Assembly: GCF_014762685.1 (NCBI RefSeq)
Contig: NZ_JABURM010000005.1
Span: 558,001-622,000, forward strand
DNA: 64,000 nucleotides
Source: Gracilimonas sp.
Lineage (GTDB): Bacteria > Bacteroidota > Rhodothermia > Balneolales > Balneolaceae
Direction: 5' to 3'
The notes under the pieces were generated by a model. It was not told the origin of the DNA, did not search any database, and was given only the letters and a program-made list of their open reading frames with translations. The position numbers and the translations under genes were made by a program. Position 1 is the stretch's first letter. Each line of letters begins with the position of its first letter. Positions 1-8,393 of the stretch are shown here, one piece after another.

Positions 1-678
1 TGTGGTGAAACTAAAGGCTTTAGACCACTTGCTATCCTCTTGATTGAGAATGGGTTTAACTCTCCAAAAATATGTTTTTTTAAAGGAAAGCTGACTAAGG
101 TGGTAGGTGTTTGAGTTAACAACTGTGTCTGCTCTCAAAGATAAAAATTCCGAATCCATAGATACTTGCACTCTGTAATTCACTGCATTTTTTAGTGTAT
201 CCCATTTTAAAGTAAGGTCAGTTTCTTGCTTTTCCCATCCATTACCCGGAGACTGCAGCGAAGTAGTAACCAGTTCTTCTTCGGGTTTCTTGGGTGTTGT
301 AAATAACCATGATTCTGACCATGGCCCGGTCATACCCTCTTCGTTAAGGGCTCTGGCTCTCCAAAAAAAAGTTTTGTTATAAGATAGATCATCCACTTCG
401 AAATACAGGTCACTTGTTACACTTGCGGTAAGTACAGAATCAAAGTCTTTGGTACCAGTAATCTGTACCGTATATTTTTCTGCCCCTGAAACTGCCAGCC
501 AAGAGAGAGATGTGGATGTTGATTGAATAGTACTTGCACTATCGGGGCTTTGAAGCAATGGTTGATCAAGCGGAATTTTTTTAGATGTATTAGAAGATGA
601 ATTTGAAACTGAATCACATTGTATTGAAACAATCATCAATAGAATATTGAAGAGTATAATGTGATAACAGTTATTCAT
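1..678 (-). CDS. Partial secreted lipoprotein with fibronectin type III-like repeats (3' part outside window)
   Basis: This frame stays open for 226 codons from an ATG to the left edge, so the C-terminus is missing. The N-terminus MNNCYHIILFNILLMIV followed by SIQC reads as a lipoprotein signal with the modified Cys near residue 25. After a Ser-rich linker there are at least two Fn3-like units, each with the pattern L-W...A..Y.VQ.......F and closing on TFFWRARAL or TYFWRVKPI. This pattern is typical of Bacteroidota Por-secreted or surface lipoproteins that display Fn3 stalks. It is transcribed divergently from the EPS locus. A perfect inverted repeat sits just upstream of the start. The enzymatic or binding function cannot be told because the remainder is outside the window. 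Confidence 0.75.
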   Translation of the reverse strand, partial: MNNCYHIILFNILLMIVSIQCDSVSNSSSNTSKKIPLDQPLLQSPDSASTIQSTSTSLSWLAVSGAEKYTVQITGTKDFDSVLTASVTSDLYFEVDDLSYNKTFFWRARALNEEGMTGPWSESWLFTTPKKPEEELVTTSLQSPGNGWEKQETDLTLKWDTLKNAVNYRVQVSMDSEFLSLRADTVVNSNTYHLSQLSFKKTYFWRVKPILNQEDSKWSKAFSFTT

Positions 679-687
679 AATAGTAGT

Positions 688-704
688 TTGATTATTGTAA
701 TCAA
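688..704. promoter_or_regulatory. Perfect 7-3-7 inverted repeat upstream of the Fn3 lipoprotein
   Basis: The sequence TTGATTA-TTG-TAATCAA is a perfect palindrome centred about 18 bases upstream of the lipoprotein ATG at 678. It could be an operator, or a short 5' UTR hairpin. No regulator gene is adjacent, so the partner is unknown. Confidence 0.35.
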
Positions 705-1024
705 CAATGCTTCAGAATGGTAAGAATCTGTTTGCAATTGCCTGAGAATCTCTCTTATTGATATTAATAGTTTTTACTTTCATAAAGTTCACATCATATA
801 ACTAGTTACCCAAATTAGGATAAAATGTTTCTATAAAATGATTAAAAATTCTAAGGTTTTAGTTTGGAATGTCTATTTTTTAAAACAAGAAATAAATCAT
901 GTAAATGTTTTTTACACTGCTTGTGAATTATTCTTTACAAAAGGGGTTGCTGAATAAGTCTTGAAAGACGAGAGATAGCTTTTATAGATATATTAAGCCC
1001 TATTTATACTTTATATACTAATTA

Positions 1025-1039
1025 TGGCACAGAGTTTGT
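1025..1039 (+). promoter_or_regulatory. Sigma-54 (-24/-12) promoter for the EPS operon
   Basis: TGGCAC-N5-TTGT matches the RpoN consensus TGGCAC-N5-TTGC with the strict GG-N10-G spacing; only the last base of the -12 box differs. It lies 43 bases before the ATG of the MBOAT gene, a suitable distance. Two sites with the same TGGCAC-N5-TTG core occur upstream of the deacetylase and of the phosphoglycerate kinase-like gene, which supports a real regulatory theme. Confidence 0.6.
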
Positions 1040-1082
1040 ATTTCAATAGAAAAGTTATGCAAAAAAACTGTTTAAGCCGGAA

Positions 1083-2516
1083 ATGTTATTTAATTCATTA
1101 ATTTTTATCCTTTTTTTTCTGATAGTATATCTGCTGTACAGAAATATTAATTATCGGGCACAAAATATATTATTACTGATAGCCAGCTACATATTTTATA
1201 TGAGCTGGAATTGGAAGTTTCTTTCCTTAATCTTACTTAGCACTCTTGTAGATTATTTCTGTGGTATCAAAGTTCATGACAGTAAAACTGAACAAAAAAA
1301 GAAATTCTATGTTTTCCTGAGTGTTGCAGCAAACCTGACGGTTCTCGGTTTTTTTAAATACTATAATTTTTTCGCAGAAAACCTGGTTGCCTTGACTTCG
1401 TTATTCGGATGGTCGCCCGGAGATGTAACGCTGAACATCGTATTACCGGTTGGGATTTCTTTCTACACATTTCAGACGATGAGCTATTCTATTGATATAT
1501 ACCGGAAGGAAATTGAACCTGAGCGTAATATTTTGAATTTTGCACTATTTGTAGCGTGCTTCCCACAACTAGTAGCCGGTCCCATAGAACGAGCGAAAAG
1601 TTTACTCCCACAAATTCAAACCCCCCGAACCATTACCTGGAAAATGATTCAAAAGGGAACATGGATGATATTATGGGGATATTTTTTAAAAATTTTTGTT
1701 GCAGATAATGCAGGCCTTATCGTAGATAATGTGTTTGCTAAATCCGGAATTATCCCGGGGGGAGAGGCACTTTTGGGTATTTATGCTTTTGCCTTTCAAA
1801 TTTTTGGGGATTTCGCCGGCTATTCTTCTATAGCTATTGGCGTGGCAGCGTTGATGGGATTTAAACTGCGAACCAATTTCTTGTTTCCGTACTTCGTGAC
1901 TAATCCACAAGATTTTTGGCGTAACTGGCATATCAGTCTGTCTACTTGGCTGAGAGATTACCTGTATATACCGCTTGGAGGAAACAGAGGTAGTGAATTA
2001 AATTTATACAGGAATTTATTTTTGACCATGTTGCTGGGTGGGATTTGGCATGGAGCAGCGTGGACGTTTGTAATTTGGGGCATATATCAAGGCGGGATTT
2101 TAATTATCCACAGATATTTTAGTCCATATATAAGTCGCTATACCGAAAACATTCAATGGAGCAATTTACAACAAAAGGTTATTAACGCTGTAAAAGTTAT
2201 CTGGATGTTTCAGATTACCTGCTTAGGGTGGTTAATATTTAGGGCTAATTCCGTCGATCAGATCATATATTTTCTGCGAAGCATATTCTTAAACTTAACG
2301 GCATATACACCGGAAATTCCTTATTACAGCCTTCAATTAGCCTTTTTGGTTTTGCCATTGCTGGTGATTCAGTTTTTTCAATTTAAGTTTGATTCAAAAA
2401 ATAGTCTTAAATATTTCCCTTCATATACGCGGTATGCTATTTATTTAGGACTGTATTATTTCATTGTGGTATTTGGAGAGTTTGGGTCAAGGGAGTTTAT
2501 CTATTTTCAATTTTAG
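1083..2516 (+). CDS. MBOAT-family membrane O-acyltransferase (AlgI/DltB-like)
   Basis: A 477-residue polytopic membrane protein, close to the length of AlgI. The hallmark block NFLFPYFVTNPQDFWRNWH with H283, then STWLRDYLYIPLGGNR, and later LLGGIWHGAAW with the presumed catalytic H323, identify the MBOAT family. These proteins pass an acyl group, usually acetyl, across the inner membrane to a periplasmic acceptor. The next gene encodes an SGNH-like protein, the usual partner that completes the transfer onto sugar hydroxyls (as AlgJ/AlgX or DltD). The gene sits first behind a sigma-54-like promoter, so it likely opens the EPS operon. The exact acyl donor and the polymer position modified cannot be read from sequence. 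Confidence 0.9.
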   Translation: MLFNSLIFILFFLIVYLLYRNINYRAQNILLLIASYIFYMSWNWKFLSLILLSTLVDYFCGIKVHDSKTEQKKKFYVFLSVAANLTVLGFFKYYNFFAENLVALTSLFGWSPGDVTLNIVLPVGISFYTFQTMSYSIDIYRKEIEPERNILNFALFVACFPQLVAGPIERAKSLLPQIQTPRTITWKMIQKGTWMILWGYFLKIFVADNAGLIVDNVFAKSGIIPGGEALLGIYAFAFQIFGDFAGYSSIAIGVAALMGFKLRTNFLFPYFVTNPQDFWRNWHISLSTWLRDYLYIPLGGNRGSELNLYRNLFLTMLLGGIWHGAAWTFVIWGIYQGGILIIHRYFSPYISRYTENIQWSNLQQKVINAVKVIWMFQITCLGWLIFRANSVDQIIYFLRSIFLNLTAYTPEIPYYSLQLAFLVLPLLVIQFFQFKFDSKNSLKYFPSYTRYAIYLGLYYFIVVFGEFGSREFIYFQF

Positions 2517-2559
2517 AAAATCAAAAGTATAAAATAAAACCAGGAGAGGAGAACTGTAA

Positions 2560-3636
2560 ATGGAAGATTCGATTGCACAAATAACAGAACTGGATTTCAG
2601 TTTTCTGATATATATTTTTATAAAATTGGGGATTCTAACCGGAGTTTATTTTTGGTCAAAACGGTTGAATCAAAACTGGAGAACCGTGATCAACGTTGGA
2701 ATTATAATTCTAGTGATCCGGATGATTTTATTTCAGAATCCGTTGGCGTGGTATTTGTATACCCATACTTTGGATCCGGAAGTTATAGGGTGGCGACAAA
2801 GCTCAGTTCTTTATGATGAATTTACTCAATTCAAAAAACATGAAAATGTAGAATCATTAGCTATTGGAAGTAGTCAGGTTGGTTTTATTTATGGTTTTGA
2901 AAGTGATCGAGAATCAAACCTTGTGGTAAAAAGCTTAGCCGGAATTGGCCCGGTTGATTTGTACCTGTACCGACATAATATCCAGAAATATAACCCGAAA
3001 AGAATTCTGTTATACCTGTCGGACTTTGATATGGGGCGTGCCCCGACATTAGAGAGTATAAAACTTAGTCCTGCTCAGGGAATTCATTTTCCAGATGTTT
3101 ACTTTGATTTGCGTCAGCATTTTTCAGGAGAAAGGTTTATAGATACAATAAAAGAAATGCTGGTTGGTGAGTTCTTTCCGGAATATAAATATTCATTCAT
3201 ATTTAAGGGATACATAGATCAGTTTTTTAATAAGAAAAAAGTATTTCCGACACCGCTCGCTAAAATGTCTTCAGAAGAACATGAGCAGTATCAATTCGAA
3301 CAACTAAAAACGGTGATTGATGAAGAGAATATTGGCACTAATCTTTATTACTTAAAAAAATTCATTTCTTTTTTTGAGCAAAAGGGAATTTCAGTAGTAA
3401 TTTTTGAAGGCCAGTATCATCCCAAAGCCTATACCGAGTATAATTTAATTGTAAAAAATAAGGTTCAGGAAGAGTTTGAAAACTTAGAGAAAGTCCATTC
3501 AAATCTAAATTTTGTTCCAAATTCAGAACTGATTTGGTTTGAAGCAAGTGACTTCAGAGATGCATATCACGTAACTCATGAGGCTGGAAAAAGATTTATA
3601 GAAAAAGCCAGAAGTCTTGAGGTGTTAAAAAATTGA
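2560..3636 (+). CDS. Membrane-anchored SGNH-hydrolase-like protein, partner of the MBOAT acyltransferase
   Basis: 358 residues with an N-terminal transmembrane segment (about residues 15-65, possibly two) and a periplasmic domain. The motif AIGSSQ (G103-S-S-Q106) resembles the nucleophile block of DltD/AlgX-type SGNH enzymes, and D334-A-Y-H337 near the C-terminus fits the Asp-x-x-His dyad. No close family was recognised by overall sequence, so the assignment rests on these two motifs, the topology and the position 43 bases after an MBOAT gene. The likely role is transfer of acyl groups to the exopolysaccharide in the periplasm. A purine-rich GGAGAGGAGA tract precedes the start. Confidence 0.6.
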   Translation: MEDSIAQITELDFSFLIYIFIKLGILTGVYFWSKRLNQNWRTVINVGIIILVIRMILFQNPLAWYLYTHTLDPEVIGWRQSSVLYDEFTQFKKHENVESLAIGSSQVGFIYGFESDRESNLVVKSLAGIGPVDLYLYRHNIQKYNPKRILLYLSDFDMGRAPTLESIKLSPAQGIHFPDVYFDLRQHFSGERFIDTIKEMLVGEFFPEYKYSFIFKGYIDQFFNKKKVFPTPLAKMSSEEHEQYQFEQLKTVIDEENIGTNLYYLKKFISFFEQKGISVVIFEGQYHPKAYTEYNLIVKNKVQEEFENLEKVHSNLNFVPNSELIWFEASDFRDAYHVTHEAGKRFIEKARSLEVLKN

Positions 3637-3716
3637 GTAAAAAGAGAATTTAGAGAGTTTACAATATTTCCAGTTGACTCAAGAGTTAATCAAAAAAAAC
3701 AACAAGAGGTGATTTT

Positions 3717-4544
3717 ATGATAGGTGTAGAAACCCGGTACTATATGAATGTACGTGTGGACAATCTGTTGCTAGATACAGCCCTTGAACAGGTTGAATCG
3801 TTGATAGAACAAAGTAAAGAAGACGGGGTTCCGCGGCAGGTATTTTTTACTAATGTTCATAGCATTCATCTTGCCAGGAAAGACACAGAATTCCGAAGGT
3901 ATCTCGATAAGGCTGATTTGGTATTACCAGATGGAAGCGGCCTTAAAATAGCCGGGAAGGTATTGGAGATGCCAATCCTGGAAAATCTAAACGGGACTGA
4001 TTTTACTCCTAAAGTTTGCCGTATGGCAGAAACAGGAAAATGGAGTGTATATCTACTCGGGGCACGTGAAGATGTGGTAAAAAGATGTTCAGAAAAACTT
4101 AAAGAGCGGTTTCCCAATCTTTCATTAATAGGTTATCATAATGGATATTTTTCTAAGAATGAGGAAGATGAAATTGTTGAAGAGATAAACAAGAAAAAAC
4201 CTGATATACTTTTGGTAGCCCTTGGCCAGCCATACCAAGAGAAGTGGATTGCCCGCAATGCTAATCGGCTAAATACACACATATGTTTGGCTGTTGGGGG
4301 ATTATTTGACTTTCTAGCGGGAGCGATGAAACGGGCTCCTCTTTGGATGCGGAAGTTAGGTATTGAGTGGTTTCACCGTTTTCTTCAGGATCCAAAATCA
4401 AAGTGGGATCGTATTCTTATTGAAATACCGGTTTTCCTATCACTGGTTTTACAGGAGAAAGTGATTTCGCTTACCTCTAAAAGAAATTTAAATCAACTAA
4501 GATGGATTTTTAATGGACAAAGGGATAGGTACATCCGTAGCTAA
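3717..4544 (+). CDS. WecG/TagA/CpsF-family glycosyltransferase (GT26)
   Basis: 275 residues that follow the whole GT26 pattern: FFTNVHSIHLARKD near residue 42, ADLVLPDGSGL, ENLNGTDF, the Gly-rich YLLGARE, PDILLVALGQPYQEKW, and the C-terminal AVGGLFDFLAGAMKRAP with WMRKLGIEWFHR. Family members add the second sugar (ManNAc, ManNAcA or similar) to an undecaprenyl-diphosphate-linked first sugar at the cytosolic face of the membrane. The family's C-terminal amphipathic tail (about residues 235-275) is present. The initiating sugar-phosphate transferase that would act before it is not in this window. The last 32 bases overlap the flippase gene in another frame, which implies translational coupling. 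Confidence 0.92.
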   Translation: MIGVETRYYMNVRVDNLLLDTALEQVESLIEQSKEDGVPRQVFFTNVHSIHLARKDTEFRRYLDKADLVLPDGSGLKIAGKVLEMPILENLNGTDFTPKVCRMAETGKWSVYLLGAREDVVKRCSEKLKERFPNLSLIGYHNGYFSKNEEDEIVEEINKKKPDILLVALGQPYQEKWIARNANRLNTHICLAVGGLFDFLAGAMKRAPLWMRKLGIEWFHRFLQDPKSKWDRILIEIPVFLSLVLQEKVISLTSKRNLNQLRWIFNGQRDRYIRS

Positions 4545-6009
4545 GAATACTACTGTAATGCTTGGAGCTCAATTACTGACCTGGGTTTCCAGTTTTGTAC
4601 TGCTTATGTTCCTTCCCCGGTATTTGGGAAGTGCAGACTATGGACGACTTTACCTGGCGATGTCTATTGCTATGATTTTAGGCATTATCATTGATTTTGG
4701 TGGGAATTATCTAATCCCGAAAGAAGTAGCAAAAGAAAAGAAGAGTACTCCCAATATTATGGTCAGTTATATTGGGGTACGTTCAATTTTGTGGGTCTTC
4801 TGTATGGCCATTCTTTTACTTTTTTCATGGTTTGTTGAATACTCAGCTACGGTTTTAATTCTCATTGGTATCCTTGGATTCTCAAAGCTTTGGGAAGGAG
4901 TTATTAAAGCAATTAAGAGTTGCTTTCAAGGGCATGAAATGATGGAATATCCGTCTATTGGACAAATTGCTCAAAAGGTGTTTGTTGCTGCTATAGCCGT
5001 TAGCGCTCTGATTTTTGGGGCCGGGCCAATTACTATTGCAATAATTATGGTAATGGGGGCTGTTCTGAATCTTGTAATTTGCCTCAAGTTCGTGCCTATA
5101 ATTGTAGATAATCTGCCGAAGTTTAATTTTGACATTTCTCTAAACTTGGTAAGAAATAGTATCCCATATTTTTTATGGTCTATTTTTGCAGTCATATATT
5201 ATCGGGTAGATGCAGTAATGCTTTCAACACTTTCTACGGAACAGGTGGTAGGTTGGTATGGTGGAGCATATCGTTTTTTTGATATAGTTATGTTCCTCCC
5301 CAGTATTTTTACGACCGTCATTTTTCCAGTTTTCTCCCGGCTCTCAGCAGAAGGCGACGAACAATTAACGGATACTTTTCAGCGTAGCCTCCGGTATATG
5401 GTCTTAACCGCTGTGCCAATGACGATCCTGTTTCTGTTCTTCTCAGAAGATATTATTCATTTGTTTTACGGATTAGATGAATATGAGCCCTCAATAATCA
5501 TACTACAGATTTTCGCTCCCGGGATAGTTTTGGTATATATTGATTTCATACTGGGGAGTTATATCCTGGCAACTGATAAACAAAGGGTATGGGCTATAAT
5601 TGGTTTCACTGCTATACTGCTAAATGTGGGTTTAAATTATGGGATGATTCCTTATGCAGATCAGCTCTGGGGAAATGCGGGTATTGGTGCCGCCATATCA
5701 ACCCTTTTAACTGAATTGTTTATTCTGATTGGTGCATTTGTATTACTACCCGGAAAATATTTTTCCGGCCTTAAAATTTCGCTACCGTTTAAAGCGATAG
5801 CCGGAGGAATTGCGATGGCGACAATGATTTATTTACTAAAGAGTATGATGGTTTTTTGGCCAATACTGGCTGCTTTAGGTCTATTTGTATATGCGAGTTT
5901 TGCCGTTGGATCCGGGATGATCACCAAAGCTGAGCTTCAATTTGGTAAAGAGTTTTTTTCAAGACAAAATCTAAGATCTTTTCTAAAAGCTAAAGGAGAG
6001 CAAATATGA
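4513..6009 (+). CDS. wzx: Polysaccharide flippase, Wzx/RfbX family (MOP superfamily)
   Basis: 498 residues with about 14 hydrophobic segments and the family opening VAKNTTVMLGAQLL followed by FLPRYLGSADYGRLYLA. The block YYRVDAVMLSTL and the later PSIFTTVIFPVFSRLSA are typical of the MATE-like polysaccharide exporters. It would flip the undecaprenyl-linked repeat unit to the periplasm for the Wzy protein encoded farther down the window. The start is placed inside the end of the preceding glycosyltransferase; the next Met would remove the first helix. It ends in an ATGA overlap with the next gene, so these three genes are one operon. Confidence 0.9.
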   Translation: MDKGIGTSVAKNTTVMLGAQLLTWVSSFVLLMFLPRYLGSADYGRLYLAMSIAMILGIIIDFGGNYLIPKEVAKEKKSTPNIMVSYIGVRSILWVFCMAILLLFSWFVEYSATVLILIGILGFSKLWEGVIKAIKSCFQGHEMMEYPSIGQIAQKVFVAAIAVSALIFGAGPITIAIIMVMGAVLNLVICLKFVPIIVDNLPKFNFDISLNLVRNSIPYFLWSIFAVIYYRVDAVMLSTLSTEQVVGWYGGAYRFFDIVMFLPSIFTTVIFPVFSRLSAEGDEQLTDTFQRSLRYMVLTAVPMTILFLFFSEDIIHLFYGLDEYEPSIIILQIFAPGIVLVYIDFILGSYILATDKQRVWAIIGFTAILLNVGLNYGMIPYADQLWGNAGIGAAISTLLTELFILIGAFVLLPGKYFSGLKISLPFKAIAGGIAMATMIYLLKSMMVFWPILAALGLFVYASFAVGSGMITKAELQFGKEFFSRQNLRSFLKAKGEQI

Positions 6010-7232
6010 AGATTCTGAATGTAATGCCATTTTCACCTGTACCTAAGGATTTTGGAGGCGCACTGCGTGAGTATTATATCCTTCAAAGCTTAGCCTCTGA
6101 ACATGAGGTAACGGTAGTTACTTATGGAACAGAAGAACAATTTGATTTATTCACAAGAGAATTTGGAGATCTGGTGAATGAAATTCATATGGTAAAGCCT
6201 CCCTGGGAACGGAAATTTCGACGATTAGCACAATTTTATGCGGTCTGCTGCTCAGGTAAAAGCTACTTTCATAACCACAACTGTTCGCAATGTTTGCAAA
6301 AAAAAATTACGGAACTTCTTGAAACTAAGAACTTTGATGCCGTGCATTGCGAGTTTTCGGTAATGGGTAATCTGAATTTTGGAAATGATGTTTTAAAGAT
6401 AATGAATACTCATAATGTAGAATACAATAATTTTCGACGAATGTGGAATACTACAAATACTGCATTTAGGAAGCGGTTTTATCGTCATGAGTACAAAAAA
6501 GTATACCATGAAGAAATTAAAGCGCTTAAAAATCAGGATGTGATTTTTTCGACTTCTGAAAAGGATAGGGAGATATTCAGGAAGGATATTCCTGATGTAC
6601 CTAATTATGTAGTTCCAAATGGAGTGGATACTGAATTTTTCACTCCTTCTGATATAATAGATGAAGAACCCTATTCATTGGTTTTTACCGGAATGATGGG
6701 ATATGTGCCAAATTATGATGGGATGTTGTGGTTTTTGGATAATATTTTTCCAAAGATCAAAAAGCAGATACCTAACATAAAAGTCTACATTGTTGGGAAG
6801 AACCCACCCGCTGAACTGGAGAAGAGAGCTTTAGATGATGTGGTGGTTACCGGTTTTGTGGATGATGTAAGGCCCTATGTATGGAGATCTAGTGTCTTTA
6901 TTGTGCCATTAAGAATGGGTAGTGGAACTAGATTAAAGGTTGTAGAAGCTCTTTCGATGAAAAAACCGGTTGTTTCAACCAGCATCGGGTGTGAAGGAAT
7001 AGAAGTGGTTGATGGTGATTCGATATTGATTGAAGATGAACCCAAAGACTTTGCAGAAGCCGTGGTACAATTATTACAAAACCGGAATCTGCGTTCACAC
7101 CTTACCGAAAATGGCTACCGCCTCGTGAAAGAAAAATACGATTGGTCGGTTGTGGGGAATCACATGCTTAACGTTTACGATCATCTGTCAGCTAAACAAG
7201 AAAGCGAGATAGCTTTAGCAGATGTGAGTTGA
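6006..7232 (+). CDS. GT4-family glycosyltransferase, paralog A
   Basis: 408 residues with two Rossmann lobes (GT-B). The N-terminal MPFSPVPKDFGGALREYY is the Gly-rich acceptor loop. The donor half carries VPNGVDTEFF, LVFTGMMGYVPNYDG, and the E-x7-E region with SVFIVPLRMGSGTRLK and VVEALSMKKPVVST, all features of retaining GT4 enzymes. It resembles the sugar transferases associated with EpsH1/XrtA-type EPS loci (from memory, not searched). It is clearly paralogous to the gene at 21721-22956, sharing GMMGYVPNY and VGKNPP. The start codon overlaps the stop of wzx (ATGA). The sugar donor is unknown. Confidence 0.9.
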   Translation: MKILNVMPFSPVPKDFGGALREYYILQSLASEHEVTVVTYGTEEQFDLFTREFGDLVNEIHMVKPPWERKFRRLAQFYAVCCSGKSYFHNHNCSQCLQKKITELLETKNFDAVHCEFSVMGNLNFGNDVLKIMNTHNVEYNNFRRMWNTTNTAFRKRFYRHEYKKVYHEEIKALKNQDVIFSTSEKDREIFRKDIPDVPNYVVPNGVDTEFFTPSDIIDEEPYSLVFTGMMGYVPNYDGMLWFLDNIFPKIKKQIPNIKVYIVGKNPPAELEKRALDDVVVTGFVDDVRPYVWRSSVFIVPLRMGSGTRLKVVEALSMKKPVVSTSIGCEGIEVVDGDSILIEDEPKDFAEAVVQLLQNRNLRSHLTENGYRLVKEKYDWSVVGNHMLNVYDHLSAKQESEIALADVS

Positions 7233-7430
7233 GTGTTTATTTTTATAGTAGGATCATTTTTTTGGTGTAAAATAAAAAGGAAAGATGAATCTCTGTAAAA
7301 AAGTAATATGTACATCTTTTGAACAGCTTGTCTTCAGCAGGTTGTAAAATAAGTGTACAATTAAACTGAGTGAGTGAAAAGAACACTAAAAAGGTGCTTT
7401 GAAGGGGTATAAATAGGGAAAATAGAAGTT

Positions 7431-7445
7431 TGGCACACTTATTGT
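7431..7445 (+). promoter_or_regulatory. Sigma-54 (-24/-12) promoter before the deacetylase gene
   Basis: TGGCAC-ACTTA-TTGT, preceded by GTT, fits the RpoN consensus with exact spacing and lies 34 bases before the ATG at 7480. Thirteen bases (GTTTGGCACACTT) are identical to the minus-strand site at 25180-25195. It sits in a 247-bp gap that separates the first five EPS genes from the next block and likely starts a second transcription unit. Confidence 0.65.
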
Positions 7446-7479
7446 TTTTCTTTAATACAAGACGATTAAATATATACCT

Positions 7480-8367
7480 ATGAATAAAACTACAAATCCA
7501 TACAACTCATTTAAAACATTGTTAGGAGAGAACCATTCTAATGGTGTGGATTCCTATTTACTGGACAATTCAAAGATACAGGGGGATTCAAGTTCATTCG
7601 GGATAGTAAAAAGACCTAAAGTCTTAATGTACCACCGAATTGTAGATGATAAATCATTGTCAAAAAAATATGATACCTGCTTACATATTGACGAATTTCA
7701 TCGTCAGCTTGAATTACTTGATCGGTTGAATTATACGCCAATTACATTCGAAGATTACCGCCTTTATTTAGAAAAAAAGATTCAACTTCCTCAAAAGCCA
7801 ATTTTTCTAACATTCGATGATGGCTATTTGGATACTTATAAACTTGCATATCCTTTATTGCAAGAATATGGGATGAAAGCAGTGATATTTGTATTGGGAG
7901 ACCGGAAAGTAAAGACGAATATTTGGGATTTAGGTCAAGCTAAAATTGCTGAACAAGCTGAATTGATGAATGACGAACAGATTCTGGAACTTCATGAAGA
8001 TGGATTTGAAATCGGTTGCCATACTCTCAGCCATTTGGATCTTACACAATTAAGTTCTGAGGCTTGTTTTCAGGAAATTAAAAAACCTAAAATAATTCTT
8101 GAGGCTCTCTTGGGATCAAGGGTCAATAGCTTTTCATATCCCTATGGGTTGGTCAATGAAGAGATTAAAAGAAAAGTTTATAGAGCCGGATACTGGTTTG
8201 CCTGTAGTGTATTCAGCGGTCCGGTTCAATTTGGTATAGATCCTTTGGAGATTCGAAGGATAGCTATTAAAAATAATACTTCTGTCGCAGGCTTCGCTGC
8301 CAGGCTCATTATTCCATATGAATATCTGGAATGGATGTGGTGGAAAGGTATTAGTAATAAAAATTAA
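7480..8367 (+). CDS. NodB-type polysaccharide deacetylase (CE4)
   Basis: 295 residues. The CE4 motifs are present: LTFDDG with D113-D114 (catalytic base and metal ligand), H181-TLS-H185 as the zinc-binding His pair, and SYPYG as motif 3. No signal peptide is evident: the first 40 residues are polar, so it may act in the cytosol or on a lipid-linked unit. The opening VLMYHRIVDDKSLS followed by FHRQLELL is typical of the subgroup found in EPS/XrtA loci. It probably removes N- or O-acetyl groups, suggesting N-acetylhexosamine in the polymer. It is first after the second sigma-54-like promoter. Confidence 0.88.
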   Translation: MNKTTNPYNSFKTLLGENHSNGVDSYLLDNSKIQGDSSSFGIVKRPKVLMYHRIVDDKSLSKKYDTCLHIDEFHRQLELLDRLNYTPITFEDYRLYLEKKIQLPQKPIFLTFDDGYLDTYKLAYPLLQEYGMKAVIFVLGDRKVKTNIWDLGQAKIAEQAELMNDEQILELHEDGFEIGCHTLSHLDLTQLSSEACFQEIKKPKIILEALLGSRVNSFSYPYGLVNEEIKRKVYRAGYWFACSVFSGPVQFGIDPLEIRRIAIKNNTSVAGFAARLIIPYEYLEWMWWKGISNKN

Positions 8368-8393
8368 TAAATAATTAGGCGGGTGATTTATTG

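Larger units (their letters stand above)
679..1082. other. 404-bp divergent intergenic region
   Basis: AT-rich spacer between the divergent Fn3 lipoprotein and the MBOAT gene. It holds the palindrome at 688-704 and a sigma-54-like promoter at 1025-1039. I saw no other gene; all frames are broken by stops. Confidence 0.7.

Noticed and set aside
417-632. 71-codon minus-strand ORF
   Set aside because: It is out of frame with the longer Fn3-lipoprotein frame (1-678), which has a signal peptide and repeats.
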